A DNA stretch of 64,000 nt from Planctomycetaceae bacterium (GCA_002702655.1 PABB01000021.1:51732-115731); one strand, 5' to 3'; numbered from the stretch's first letter, positions 18,516-27,930 are shown. Program-made: numbers and translations. The notes: generated from the letters alone by a model not told the origin.

Positions 18516-18956
18516 ATGATTGCCGCCGATTCGACCTACCCGAGTACGCAAGTTTTCCCCCGTCAGGAATCAACGCTGGCGGCGCCCCGCGGCCGCTGGC
18601 AGGGCGCGGCCAATTCGCCGGTGGCGTACCGTCGCGACTCGCTGGGGCAGATCCGCGAGCTGCGAATCGGCGCCTGGCGGGTGCTGGCTGCGACCGAAAC
18701 CCGGCGGATTGCGGACGTCCGCGAACTGTCCGCCGGTCGCACCGCCGTGCTGATCGAGCGCCGCGGCGTCCCGTCCGGGCCGGTGACGAGTCTGCTGTGG
18801 CAGCTGTACGACGGCGCCGGTCGGCTGCTCTCGGCGATGCAGAGTTCTCCCGACGGCCAGCGCACGCTGATGATGAACTACCAGACCCGACAAGCGTGCC
18901 AGGTGAACGTCAACGACGCGGGAACGCTGGAAACCGTGGGCGAGTGGTTCTTTTGA
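18516..18956 (+). CDS. Hypothetical protein
   Basis: 146 residues from the ATG at 18516, with AGGAG about 9 bases upstream; the frame is open to 18333 but without such a site. No signal peptide or membrane helix. A mixed alpha/beta sequence (WRVLAATETRRIADVRELSA, TLMMNYQTRQACQVNVNDAG). No family recognised. Confidence 0.65.
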   Translation: MIAADSTYPSTQVFPRQESTLAAPRGRWQGAANSPVAYRRDSLGQIRELRIGAWRVLAATETRRIADVRELSAGRTAVLIERRGVPSGPVTSLLWQLYDGAGRLLSAMQSSPDGQRTLMMNYQTRQACQVNVNDAGTLETVGEWFF

Positions 18957-19015
18957 CGGCTCCGTGGCTGGCGACGGCCGTTCAGGCCGCGTGCGTCGCT
19001 CCAGGCAACGGCCAA

Positions 19016-19097
19016 TAGCCGGCGGCACACCTGCCGCCGGGAACGCGACGCGGCGCCGTCTCCAACGCCGTCCCGGCGGCAAGTGTGCCGCCGGCTA
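19016..19097. repeat. Large inverted repeat made of two REP-like hairpins
   Basis: Arms 19016-19042 and 19071-19097 are 27 bp long with one mismatch. Each arm is itself a hairpin of the form TAGCCGGCGGCACAC then TGCCGCCGGGA. It occupies the gap between the hypothetical gene and uvrA. It is the same element type as 14126-14149, with compensating base changes in the stem. Confidence 0.88.
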
Positions 19098-19277
19098 GCA
19101 CGCCCCAACTCTTCCGTATGAGGTGCCGTCCGACCCGCGTGAGGACCCAGCCCTTGGTTGTGACGGCCCCCCCGGCGCGGTACCCTGAGCTGTTTGGCCT
19201 TCTCCCAACGGCCCTCGGTGACAGCACGCGTCCCGGGGCGGGAGACGCCGCCAGGCCGCGCCGCTTGAGTTGCACCC

Positions 19278-22148
19278 ATGTCGATTGCCGACTGTGAATC
19301 TGCTCCCGCCGAGGCCGCCGCGCCGTCCGCGGCGATCCGTATCCGCGGCGCCCGGACGCACAATCTCAAGAACGTCGATGTCGACATTCCCCAGCACGCG
19401 CTGGTGGCGATCACCGGGTTGAGCGGCTCGGGCAAGAGTTCGCTGGCGTTCGACACCCTGCTGGCCGAGGGACAGCGGCAGTATGTCGAGAGCTTGAGCG
19501 TTTATGCGCGGCAGTTCTTCCAACAGATGCAGCGGCCCGACGTCGACGTGATCGAAGGGCTGCAGCCCACGATTGCCATCGACCAACACGCGGGCAGCGC
19601 CAACCCGCGCAGCACCGTGGCGACCGTCACGGAGATTTACGACTTTCTGCGCGTGCTGATGGCCCGCACCGCAGAGGTCGCCTGCCCCGAGTGCGGCACG
19701 GCGATCGCGCAGCAGACGCCCGCAGAAATTCAGCAAGCGATCCTCGCTCTGCCGGAGTCGACCAAGGTCATGGTGCTGGCCCCTATGGTCCGCGGGCGCA
19801 AGGGCAAACACGCTGACGTGATGGAGCGGATCCGCAAAGAGGGCTTCCTGCGGGTGCGGATCGACGGGGTCACCTACGAGGTGGAAGACGCCCCCGAGCT
19901 GTCCGCCGGCAAGCGGCATGACATCGAGGCGGTGGTCGACCGCGTGATCATCCGCGAGGGATTGGAGAACCGGCTGGCCGAGTCGGTGCGACTGGCGCTG
20001 AAACACGGCGAGGGCGCGCTGCGGACCGTGTACCTCACTCCCGCGGCGAAGGAAGCCGCGGGCGGCGCGGATACGCGCGAAGCGACCGAAGCCAATGGCT
20101 GGGAAGAGCGCGTGTTCAGCACGCAGTATGCCTGCCCCGACTGTAAGCTGAGCCTGGCGGAGGTCGAGCCGCGTATCTTCAGCTTCAACAGTCCGTATGG
20201 CGCCTGCCCCGAGTGCGAGGGCCTGGCCGCTCGCGAGGCGTTCGATCCGCAGCTGGTCGTGCCGGACTGGTCGCTGTCGCTCGCCCGGGGAGCGATTGCC
20301 CCGTGGCGCAACGCCTCGGCCGCCGAGCGGGCCAAGCAGAACAAGCTAATCGCCCCGTTTGTGACCAAGGCGAAGGTCGATGTCGAGGCGCCGCTGGAGT
20401 CTTGGTCCGAATCGGCCCGCGCAAAATTGCTCGTTGGCGACAATGGCAAATGGCCCGGGCTGCTCGCCCACCTCGAGATGGACTACGCCGCCACGAAACG
20501 CGAGTCGAAGCGACAGAAGCTGGCGGAGTTCCGCGGCGTTGTGCAGTGCGAAGCGTGCGGCGGGTCGCGATTGCGGGCCGAGGCCCGTTCGTGTCGGCTG
20601 GCGGGCAAGGCGATCCACGAGGTCGCCGCCATGACGGTCGACGAGGCGGTCGGGTATTTCGAGCAACTCAGCTTCGATCCCTCGCTGGCGCCGATCGGCG
20701 AGCCGCTGACCGCGGAGATTCTCAAGCGCCTCAAGTTTCTGCATCAAGTGGGCGTCGAGTACCTCACGCTGGACCGGCCGGCCGATTCGCTCTCCGGCGG
20801 CGAAATGCAGCGCGTGCGGCTGGCGACGGGGATCGGTTCGGGGTTGGTCGGAGTGCTCTACATTCTCGACGAACCGTCGATCGGCCTGCACCCCCGCGAC
20901 AACGCCCGACTGATCGCCGCGCTGCGCAACCTGCAGGAGCAGGGCAACACGGTGCTGGTGGTCGAACACGACGAAGCGCTGATCGAGGCGGCCGACTGGG
21001 TCATCGATATGGGGCCCGGCGCCGGCGATCGCGGCGGCGAAGTGGTCGCCGAGGGCGCACCTGCCGATCTGTCGGAAAACCACCAATCGCTCACCGGCGG
21101 CTACCTCTCTGGGCGACTCAAAATTCAGCCGCCCGAAAAACGCCGCCGCCCTGCCAAGACGCGCATGCTGGAGATCGAGGGCGCCACGCACAACAACTTG
21201 CGCGGCGTCAGCACCGCGATCCCGTTGGGTTGTTTCACCTGCGTCACCGGAGTGAGCGGGTCGGGGAAAAGCTCGCTGGTGATCGACACGCTTGGGCGGG
21301 CGCTGGCCGTGAAGCTCAACGGCGCGGCGGCGCGGTCCGGCCCCTACACGGCGCTGCGCGGGGCGGCCAAGTTGGATCGGCTGGTGCATGTGGACCAGGC
21401 GCCGATCGGCCGTACGCCGCGGTCCAACCCGGCGACGTTCACGGGCATCTTTGATGAAATCCGCCGCGTGTTCGCCGGCACCAAGCACGCGAAACAGTTA
21501 GGCTACAAGCTGGGCCGCTTCAGCTTCAACACCAAGGGCGGCCGCTGCGAGCAGTGCCAGGGCCAGGGCGTCGAGCGAATCGAAATGCGGTTCCTGCCCG
21601 ACCTGTTCGTCCCCTGTCCCGCGTGCCACGGGCGGCAGTTCAACCGCCAGACGTTGGCGGTGCGGTACAAGGACAAGTCGATCGCCGACGTGCTGGCGAT
21701 GAGCGTCGACGAGGCGGTCGACTTCTTCGAGAACCACGCCGCCATCCACAGCGTGGTCCGTAGCCTGCAGGACGTGGGACTGGGCTACCTGACCCTGGGG
21801 CAACGGAGCACAACCCTCTCGGGCGGCGAGGCGCAGCGGATCAAGCTGGCCGCCGAACTCGGCCGCCCGGCCAGCGGCAAGACGCTGTACATTCTCGACG
21901 AGCCCACCACCGGACTGCACACCGACGACGTGGCGCGGCTGTTGGCCGTGCTGCAACAACTAGTCGACCTGGGCCACACGGTGGTGGTCATCGAGCACCA
22001 GCTGGACGTGATTCGCTGCGCCGACTGGGTGATTGACCTGGGCCCCGAAGGGGGCGCCGGCGGCGGCGAGATTCTGGTGTCCGGCACGCCCGAGGACGTG
22101 GCCGCGTGCGAGGCAAGTTTCACCGGCCGTTGGCTCCGCGACGCTTGA
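19278..22148 (+). CDS. uvrA: Excinuclease ABC subunit A
   Basis: 956 residues, ATG at 19278. Two ABC ATPase halves: Walker A GLSGSGKSS (about 47-55), signature LSGGEMQRVRLA and Walker B ILDEPSIGLHPRD; second Walker A GVSGSGKSS, signature LSGGEAQRIKLA and ILDEPTTGLHTDD. Zinc-finger cysteines: CPECG early, CPDC/CPEC in the insertion, CEACGGSRL, and the C-terminal finger CEQCQGQG...CPACHGRQF. It is the damage-sensing subunit of UvrABC nucleotide excision repair, in the cytoplasm as a dimer. Length is normal. No SOS box was recognised upstream. A rho-independent terminator follows directly. Confidence 0.96.
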   Translation: MSIADCESAPAEAAAPSAAIRIRGARTHNLKNVDVDIPQHALVAITGLSGSGKSSLAFDTLLAEGQRQYVESLSVYARQFFQQMQRPDVDVIEGLQPTIAIDQHAGSANPRSTVATVTEIYDFLRVLMARTAEVACPECGTAIAQQTPAEIQQAILALPESTKVMVLAPMVRGRKGKHADVMERIRKEGFLRVRIDGVTYEVEDAPELSAGKRHDIEAVVDRVIIREGLENRLAESVRLALKHGEGALRTVYLTPAAKEAAGGADTREATEANGWEERVFSTQYACPDCKLSLAEVEPRIFSFNSPYGACPECEGLAAREAFDPQLVVPDWSLSLARGAIAPWRNASAAERAKQNKLIAPFVTKAKVDVEAPLESWSESARAKLLVGDNGKWPGLLAHLEMDYAATKRESKRQKLAEFRGVVQCEACGGSRLRAEARSCRLAGKAIHEVAAMTVDEAVGYFEQLSFDPSLAPIGEPLTAEILKRLKFLHQVGVEYLTLDRPADSLSGGEMQRVRLATGIGSGLVGVLYILDEPSIGLHPRDNARLIAALRNLQEQGNTVLVVEHDEALIEAADWVIDMGPGAGDRGGEVVAEGAPADLSENHQSLTGGYLSGRLKIQPPEKRRRPAKTRMLEIEGATHNNLRGVSTAIPLGCFTCVTGVSGSGKSSLVIDTLGRALAVKLNGAAARSGPYTALRGAAKLDRLVHVDQAPIGRTPRSNPATFTGIFDEIRRVFAGTKHAKQLGYKLGRFSFNTKGGRCEQCQGQGVERIEMRFLPDLFVPCPACHGRQFNRQTLAVRYKDKSIADVLAMSVDEAVDFFENHAAIHSVVRSLQDVGLGYLTLGQRSTTLSGGEAQRIKLAAELGRPASGKTLYILDEPTTGLHTDDVARLLAVLQQLVDLGHTVVVIEHQLDVIRCADWVIDLGPEGGAGGGEILVSGTPEDVAACEASFTGRWLRDA

Positions 22149-22169
22149 GGCGGCTCTTCTGCCGCCTTT
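22149..22169 (+). terminator. Rho-independent terminator of uvrA
   Basis: GGCGGC-TCTTCT-GCCGCC followed by TTT, starting one base after the uvrA stop. Confidence 0.75.
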
Positions 22170-22435
22170 GGCTACTGTGCGAATCCGCACTCCTCGCCAA
22201 GACGTTCTTGCAGAGCTCGCTGCGCCTCGTCTCTCGCCGTTGGCTGATTCGCACCGGCCGTGGCTAGCTGCACTGCCGCCCGTGACGAGCCGGCGAAACG
22301 TGGGCCTAAAAATTGTTGCGGGCTGGCGCCGGACGTCCTAAGTTGATGGCGCATTGGCATCATCCTCTTTTCTCTCGTAGCCGTCGGGCCAGCGGTTGCA
22401 CTTTCATTCTATTTTTCTTTTTTGCGAGGGATCTC

Positions 22436-23104
22436 ATGAGACGAACGACAACTTGTTGCACGGCGCTGGCGTGCGCCGCGCTGGCACTCAGCGCGCACTC
22501 GCCCGCGCTGGCGAGCAATGCGTGGTTGAGCCTCAATCTGGAGTTCAACGACCCGACCGACTTTGGCTCGGGCGGGACGTGGACCATGGTCGGCAAAGTG
22601 GACGAACGCGGACTGGCGGGGTTGAGCACCTATCTGAATGCCGCGTCCGTCAATTTCGATGCCGCAACGGGCTTCATCGCCCCCGCCGAGTTTGACGCCC
22701 GTGAAACGCTGGTGAGCCTCCCTGATCGGGAAATCGTGGTCGGCTTCGGATTCAACCTGATCAATCCCACGCTCGACATTGGGGTGATTGGCGGGACGTG
22801 GGCGTCCAGCTACGTCGACGATCCGAACCTGGCGCTCTACGCCGGAAATCCCGATCTGGGTTCCTTCACGGGCGGCGTGGCGCTGCTGACGGGGACGTTC
22901 GACGCCGGCGCCGTCCCGGCGTGGGGGGCTAGCGATACCCTGGCAAACCTCCTCACCGGTCCGACGAGCCCCGGCAACGTCATTGGCGCCGACAACGTGC
23001 TGACGACCGTCCGCTATGTGGCGGTGCCCGAGCCGACGGCGGTGGCGCTAGGGACTTTGGCGCTGGCCGGTGCGGCTCTGGTAGCCGTGCGAGCCAAAGC
23101 CTGA
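22436..23104 (+). CDS. PEP-CTERM secreted protein
   Basis: 222 residues from the ATG at 22436, which has GAGGG about 5 bases upstream and is followed by a signal peptide (CTALACAALALSAHSPALAS). The central domain is beta-rich with many Gly/Asp turns and resembles no family I know. The tail is VAVPEPTAVALGTLALAGAALVAVRAKA, a short PEP-CTERM signal whose last part is only weakly basic. Probably exported and sorted at the outer surface. Confidence 0.85.
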   Translation: MRRTTTCCTALACAALALSAHSPALASNAWLSLNLEFNDPTDFGSGGTWTMVGKVDERGLAGLSTYLNAASVNFDAATGFIAPAEFDARETLVSLPDREIVVGFGFNLINPTLDIGVIGGTWASSYVDDPNLALYAGNPDLGSFTGGVALLTGTFDAGAVPAWGASDTLANLLTGPTSPGNVIGADNVLTTVRYVAVPEPTAVALGTLALAGAALVAVRAKA

Positions 23105-23141
23105 TTGGCGCTCGCCAAGCGGTCAGAAGAAGAGATTTCGA

Positions 23142-23190
23142 GCCTCGCGGCGGCGACATCATGCGCTGCCGCGAGGCGTGTTTCGTTTTG
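23142..23190 (+). terminator. Strong terminator hairpin
   Basis: Perfect 10-bp stem GCCTCGCGGC / GCCGCGAGGC (23142-23151 and 23168-23177) followed by GTGTTTCGTTTT. It terminates the PEP-CTERM gene and lies between two convergent genes. Confidence 0.8.
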
Positions 23191-23236
23191 TGAGCACGAT
23201 GGCAGCGGCCGTGCGTCGCGCGCGACGCTTTGGCGC

Positions 23237-24637
23237 CTACCGCGACTTTTGCGCCGGCGCCAACCGCGGATCGTCCAGGTCGAGCCGGTACCAAATCTGG
23301 TTGTAGTCATGCCGCGGCGTGGGGGCGGCGTGGTCGGCGAAGGTGTGCGTGTACGTCGCCTCGAACACCAGTGACTTCGACCCCTCGGGCGTCAGTTCCG
23401 CGTGGATCGCGGGGTTGTAGAAGGTGTAGTTGTCGTGCGTGACCACCTTGACCGCGGGTCCCCACGGCCCGGTTGGCTCGTCGGCTTCGCAGTACCACAA
23501 CTCGCCAAACGCCGAGGGGTCGCCCAGCCGCTCGCAAAACACGCACACCCAGCGACCGCGGAAATCGCTGTACGCGATCGCCCCGCGCGCGGGCGTGACA
23601 CGGCGTCCGTCGCCCGCCGCCGCGACGTGCTGTTGCACGTCGAGCAGCTCCCACGAGGCCGGGTCTCGCCAGGCTGCGAACGTCGCGCGACAGCGGAGGT
23701 GGGGAAATGGGTCGCCGAATAGGACCCACGACTGGCCTTGCTCGTCCTGCCACGCCACGGCGTGCCCGGTCGGCAGCGGTGGAGCATGCTCGTCGTCGCG
23801 CGAGCGGTTCCACACCTTCCGCTGGGGCACGAACCGCTCGCGCACCTCGTCCCACGTGCATAAACCTTTTTCGTACGCCCGGAGGCCCCCTTTGACCTTT
23901 TCGTAACTCGCGCAGAGTCGCTCGTGGCCGTGCTCGTCGGGCAGCGCGATCAGCCCCCACAGCCACGTCGGTCCATCGCCCGGGATGTCGGCGATGCCGC
24001 GGGGGACGCCCCGGTCATTGCGGAAGTAATCCAGCTGGGCGCCAAACCGCAGCGGGGGACGCCAGTCGTCGCGCACCACCGTGGGCGAGGCGGCGCCCGA
24101 CACGTTGAAGATTCCCAGCGGGTAGTGCGGCAGGTCCGTGTCGCCCCATAGCCAGAACAGCCCCTCGCGATAGGGCGTCATCTGCACGCTGTCGCAACCG
24201 AACACGCCCGACTCCTGCCACTGCGGCTCGCGGCCTAACTGCTGGCTCTCGGCAAACTGTCCCGCGCCGGTCGCGCGGCCCAGTCGTTGCGCCGCCAATT
24301 CGCGCTGAACGCGCACCTCGCGCCGCTCGCCCGGGGCCAGCTTCAGTCGCACGCCGCGATAACCGAATCCATCGGCCGGAACGCTGTAACCGTGGCCCGT
24401 GATCTCAAACCAACACTCCCGCGACAGCAACTCGGGCGCATCAATCGCCACGATCCCGGCGTTGTCAGTGACGAATAGCAAGTCATGAGTCGTACGCAAC
24501 TGCACCAGCGGCACGGGCCAGCCGTTGGCATCGTCGATGACCACAATCTCGGCCGGCGGAAGGGCGCACGCTGCTTGGCCCGATAGGGCAATCGCAGCGC
24601 ACGCAATCACGTGGCGAACTCGGCGAGGCGATGTCAT
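23237..24637 (-). CDS. Secreted protein of unknown function, beta-propeller-like
   Basis: 466 residues from the ATG at 24637; a TTG 12 bases upstream is the alternative. A signal peptide ends near ACALPPAE. After an 80-residue beta domain (VVIDDANGWPVPLVQLRTTH, similar to carboxypeptidase-regulatory folds) come repeated Trp/Asp-rich stretches (FWLWGDTDLPHYPLGIFNVS, SYSDFRGRWVCVFCERLGD, DEPTGPWGPAVKVV, FYNPAIHAELTPEGSKSLVF). Such phrases are typical of five-bladed propeller proteins of the GH43 or DUF4185 kind. The exact family is uncertain, and no catalytic residues can be named. Confidence 0.8.
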   Translation of the reverse strand: MTSPRRVRHVIACAAIALSGQAACALPPAEIVVIDDANGWPVPLVQLRTTHDLLFVTDNAGIVAIDAPELLSRECWFEITGHGYSVPADGFGYRGVRLKLAPGERREVRVQRELAAQRLGRATGAGQFAESQQLGREPQWQESGVFGCDSVQMTPYREGLFWLWGDTDLPHYPLGIFNVSGAASPTVVRDDWRPPLRFGAQLDYFRNDRGVPRGIADIPGDGPTWLWGLIALPDEHGHERLCASYEKVKGGLRAYEKGLCTWDEVRERFVPQRKVWNRSRDDEHAPPLPTGHAVAWQDEQGQSWVLFGDPFPHLRCRATFAAWRDPASWELLDVQQHVAAAGDGRRVTPARGAIAYSDFRGRWVCVFCERLGDPSAFGELWYCEADEPTGPWGPAVKVVTHDNYTFYNPAIHAELTPEGSKSLVFEATYTHTFADHAAPTPRHDYNQIWYRLDLDDPRLAPAQKSR

Positions 24638-24763
24638 GCGGGGTTCCAATCGTGTGAATCACTCGTCACATGGATGCGGGGTGCGTCGAGCGAGAAACAA
24701 GGCAAGTTTGGTTTGCATCCCTCCCCTTGCTCCTCCCTGCGAGGGACGGGAACAATCGTCTGC

Positions 24764-25141
24764 TCACGTTGATTGCGGCGTGGGAGTTGCGCGCCAGGCG
24801 GCGACGAACAGCACGCCCATCACCAGGTCGACCACGCCAAAGACCAGCGGCGTCGCGGCCAGGCGACCTTGCAGGTACAGCACGACCGCGGCCATGCCGA
24901 AGCCGAATTTCTCCAAGCTCCCGGCCAGCATCATGGGGCGGTACCGCACCGGGTCGCGGGCGATGATCAGAAACGCCACCTGCCACGCGGCGGCCACGCC
25001 GACGAATCCGTAAAAGTGCTCCGGGTGATTCACCGGGGGCGGGAACTCGCGGCCCAGCCGACCCTCCATGAAGTACTGCGGCAGCAGCACGCACAGTCCG
25101 TAGATGCCAGAGTAGTGAAACAGGCGTTGAGTCCAAGTCAT
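24764..25141 (-). CDS. Small integral membrane protein
   Basis: 125 residues, ATG at 25141. Four predicted transmembrane helices: about 10-25, 45-62, 70-90 (MMLAGSLEKFGFGMAAVVLY) and 96-115 (PLVFGVVDLVMGVLFVAAW). No catalytic motif. It lies between the secreted protein gene and the divergent DUF4430 gene. Function unknown. Confidence 0.8.
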   Translation of the reverse strand: MTWTQRLFHYSGIYGLCVLLPQYFMEGRLGREFPPPVNHPEHFYGFVGVAAAWQVAFLIIARDPVRYRPMMLAGSLEKFGFGMAAVVLYLQGRLAATPLVFGVVDLVMGVLFVAAWRATPTPQST

Positions 25142-25279
25142 GGCGATCTCGTGTCCTCAATTCGGTCCGGCGTTGGCGCGGCCAAATCCTACGATAGCAA
25201 GCCGTGAAGCGACCGTCGCCGTGACTCCAGGCGGGCAGCGCTGCTGGTCAGCCGCCCGGCGCCGACTATCCTGTGGGGT

Positions 25280-25792
25280 ATGGCGGACGAAAGAAATGCC
25301 ACCGCAGCGGAAATGTCGGCCGGAGCGGTTCGCCGTTCCGACGCCGGCGCTTGGTGGGCGCTGCCGGCGCTGCTGGCTGTGTTGATCGTGGCCGTAGCGG
25401 CAATTGGCTGGCGTCAGTCCCCGCGCGACGGCGACACGTCGGCCGCGGGTACGGAGCAGGCGCCTACGCCGCGGCCGAATGGCGAAACGGTGAGTCTGAC
25501 GGTCGAGTTCGGCAACGGAGCCAGCCGCGATTTTGCCGCCCTGCCCCATCGTCCAGAGATGACGATCGCCGACGCCATGGCCGCGGCGCGCAACTTTCGC
25601 CCTGGGCTCACGTTTGTTCAGCAAGGCGAGGGCGCTGCGGCGTTTCTGACCGCGATTGACGGGGTGACCAGCGAGAGCGCCGGCGGCCGGTACTGGCAGA
25701 TTTTGGTGAACGGCGAGCCGATCAACGACAGTTTTGGCGCCCATCGGGTTGCTCCCGGGGACCGCATCTTGTGGAGGTACGCGGCCGAGTAG
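25280..25792 (+). CDS. Membrane-anchored DUF4430 (intrinsic-factor-like) protein
   Basis: 170 residues. One transmembrane helix at 25-45 (AWWALPALLAVLIVAVAAIG), a linker, then a 95-residue domain. The C-terminal pattern GGRYWQILVNGEPINDSFGA...GDRILWRY matches the DUF4430 family, which is related to the beta domain of cobalamin-binding intrinsic factor. It probably sits on the outer face of the inner membrane and may bind a ligand. The membrane protein gene at 25856 follows 63 bp later, and the pair looks like an operon. Confidence 0.82.
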   Translation: MADERNATAAEMSAGAVRRSDAGAWWALPALLAVLIVAVAAIGWRQSPRDGDTSAAGTEQAPTPRPNGETVSLTVEFGNGASRDFAALPHRPEMTIADAMAAARNFRPGLTFVQQGEGAAAFLTAIDGVTSESAGGRYWQILVNGEPINDSFGAHRVAPGDRILWRYAAE

Positions 25793-25855
25793 TACAATCG
25801 GCGGTTCGCATGAACCTGCCGCCGCACTCGCGCGGCCGAACTGGGAGTTGTTGCT

Positions 25856-26410
25856 GTGAATCGAGCGGCCGTCCGCGACGTGTTGGTGTTTGTCCTGCTG
25901 GTGACTCTGGGAGTCGTGGGCCGCTGGGCCCAGCCGACGTGGAACTTCACCCCCCTGGCCGCGATTGCCGCGATGGCCGGCTTCTACTTCCGCAGTTGGC
26001 TGCCGGCGGTGCTGGTCCCGGCCACGACCCTGGCCGTCTCGGATCTGTGTCTGCGGTCGCATGACAGCCTGGCCGTGCAAGTGAGCGTGCATGTGATGAT
26101 GCTGCTGCCGCTGCTGCTGGGTCGGCTGGCGGCTCGCAACGAAGGTTGGCGGCGCGCGGCTTGCTGGGTGGCCACGGGCGTCGTGCCCGCCACGGCGTTC
26201 TTCGTCGTCACCAATTTCGCGGTGTGGGCCTTCCAGGGACACTACCCCATGACTCTGGCCGGCCTGGCCGAGTGCTATGCCGCCGCCGTGCCGTTCTACC
26301 GCACCATGCTCGCTGGCGACGTGGCGTACGTGTCCGCGTTGGTTGCCACGCTGTACGCGGCGCAACAGATCGAATTGCGGTCGGCCGAGCCGCGGGCCCT
26401 GGCATCCTGA
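25856..26410 (+). CDS. DUF6580-like membrane protein, ECF S-component type
   Basis: 184 residues, GTG start at 25856. About five transmembrane helices; hallmark phrases VGRWAQPTWNFTPLAAIAAM and FFVVTNFAVWAFQGHYPMTL. The topology and the W-N-F-T-P motif fit the DUF6580 group of putative transport proteins that resemble substrate-binding S components of ECF transporters. It is paired with the DUF4430 protein upstream. The transported compound is unknown. No ECF ATPase genes lie nearby. Confidence 0.82.
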   Translation: MNRAAVRDVLVFVLLVTLGVVGRWAQPTWNFTPLAAIAAMAGFYFRSWLPAVLVPATTLAVSDLCLRSHDSLAVQVSVHVMMLLPLLLGRLAARNEGWRRAACWVATGVVPATAFFVVTNFAVWAFQGHYPMTLAGLAECYAAAVPFYRTMLAGDVAYVSALVATLYAAQQIELRSAEPRALAS

Positions 26411-26441
26411 GGCGGCCCGGTTTTGCCGTCGCCAGTTCTTG

Positions 26442-27632
26442 CTATTCCGAGCCGCGAACTGTGTCGTTGTGCGCGCGGATGGCCGCGGCAATCTCTTCGT
26501 CGGCGAAGCCACGGTCGACCAGATCCAGCGGGTCCCACGACAACTCGCTCCACATGTAGGCGTCGCGCACCGGCGTGTCGGCCGGCGGTTGGGTGAGAAA
26601 TTCCAACAGCGCCGCGTGGAATGCTCGGCGGAAGCCGCGCATCTCGTCGGTGATCCACGGATTGCGTCGCGCGCTCGCGACGCCTTCCCACGGCTGCTGA
26701 GCCGCTTCGGCAGGCGACAGGGCGGGCTGATTGCCGCCGGCTCCCCCGCCCAGGCCGACCTCGGTGATCTCCAGCGGCAGGTCGCGGTGACCGGCCACGC
26801 CCCACGCGTCGAGCGCCGCGTACAGCTCGCGCACCGCCAAGGCAAAGCCGCGCGCGTCCGGCGGCAAATCGAACGGTCGATAGTCGCTCAGCCCCAGAAA
26901 ATCGCTCTTTGCCAGCAGTGCCGACATGCTGGCCTGTCGCCGCTCGGTCGGCCTCGCCTCGCCGGCAACTTCGGTAAAGTTCAGACTGACGCCCAACTGC
27001 CACTGAGGGCCGGTTGTCCGGGCGCGCAGGTCGTCGATGACCTTGGCGTAGGACTGCGGGTGCTCGAACACGCTGCGGCCCATCTCGCCACAGAGAGAGA
27101 AACTCACGTGCGCATCGGCAGGCAATTCCGCTGCTGCCGCGGCGGCGATCGAGTCAATCAAGGCCGTCTGGTAACTGTAGCCTTCGTAGTCCGCCAGCGG
27201 GTCGAAGCGCATGTGGTTCCGCCACTCGACGATGGCGCCAGCAGCGTTCAGATGGGCCGTGATCGCCACCTCCAACTGCTCGTCGGCCGCCGTCGCGAAC
27301 GTGCGCCGCAGACTGTCCAGGAACCTACCGAGCGAGTCGTCCGTCAGCGGCACAAACCGCTGCCCGGCCAATGTGCCAAAACGCTGCACCTGGAAATCGG
27401 CCGACAACTCGCAGTGCAACGTCACCACGATGTGAACCTTGCGAAAGCCCAAATCCGCAGCGCGCCGCACCTGCTCGGGGCCGTTGATGTGATGCGGTTT
27501 GTGAAATAGCAGCACCGACGGGTAAAGCCCGGCCGCCGCATCCGCAACGGCCTCTGCCGCGGCACGCGGCGCGCAACTCGGGCCAGAAAGAACTGCCGCG
27601 AGCAAACCGCAGACAAGACCGCGATGGGGCAT
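26442..27632 (-). CDS. Secreted TIM-barrel-like (glycosidase-like) protein
   Basis: 396 residues from the ATG at 27632 (MPHRGLVCGLLAAVLSG, signal peptide); the frame upstream to 27833 overlaps another gene and is not used. Strand-helix alternation and phrases such as LGFRKVHIVVTLHCELSADF, LEVAITAHLNAAGAIVEWRN, FLGLSDYRPF, LPLEITEVGLGGGAGG (Glu after a strand) and AYMWSELSWDPLDLV suggest a (beta/alpha)8 glycoside hydrolase. The Glu in EITEVG may be the nucleophile. No family assignment is made. Confidence 0.78.
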   Translation of the reverse strand: MPHRGLVCGLLAAVLSGPSCAPRAAAEAVADAAAGLYPSVLLFHKPHHINGPEQVRRAADLGFRKVHIVVTLHCELSADFQVQRFGTLAGQRFVPLTDDSLGRFLDSLRRTFATAADEQLEVAITAHLNAAGAIVEWRNHMRFDPLADYEGYSYQTALIDSIAAAAAAELPADAHVSFSLCGEMGRSVFEHPQSYAKVIDDLRARTTGPQWQLGVSLNFTEVAGEARPTERRQASMSALLAKSDFLGLSDYRPFDLPPDARGFALAVRELYAALDAWGVAGHRDLPLEITEVGLGGGAGGNQPALSPAEAAQQPWEGVASARRNPWITDEMRGFRRAFHAALLEFLTQPPADTPVRDAYMWSELSWDPLDLVDRGFADEEIAAAIRAHNDTVRGSE

Positions 27633-27708
27633 GCGAACGACGCCTCGTAAAATGTGAAAACGGGGGCGAGCCGAAATGGCGCGAATCGCTATCCGCGGAG
27701 CGCCGCGA

Positions 27709-27930
27709 TCACTTACGTCGCTGGCGGCGAGCGCGGACCCACAAGGCCAACAGCCACCCCCCGACAAACGCTCCCGAGCACGCCGCCATGATCGCGAATC
27801 GCCAGGCATCCCGGCTGGGCGTCTGGCGGTCAATGCCCAGGTACGAACCGAAAGCTAGCAGCAATCCCCAGAGCGACACCGCGGCGATCGTCACGATCAG
27901 CAGTCGGCGGCGTTGTTGTGATTCGTCCAT
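27709..27930 (-). CDS. Small two-helix membrane protein
   Basis: 73 residues from the ATG at 27930; the longer open frame upstream is antisense to trpC. Two transmembrane helices (LLIVTIAAVSLWGLLLAFGS and FAIMAACSGAFVGGWLLALW) with basic ends QQRRR and RARRQRRK. Function unknown. It is divergent from trpC and 76 bp upstream of the glycosidase-like gene on the same strand. Confidence 0.6.
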   Translation of the reverse strand: MDESQQRRRLLIVTIAAVSLWGLLLAFGSYLGIDRQTPSRDAWRFAIMAACSGAFVGGWLLALWVRARRQRRK

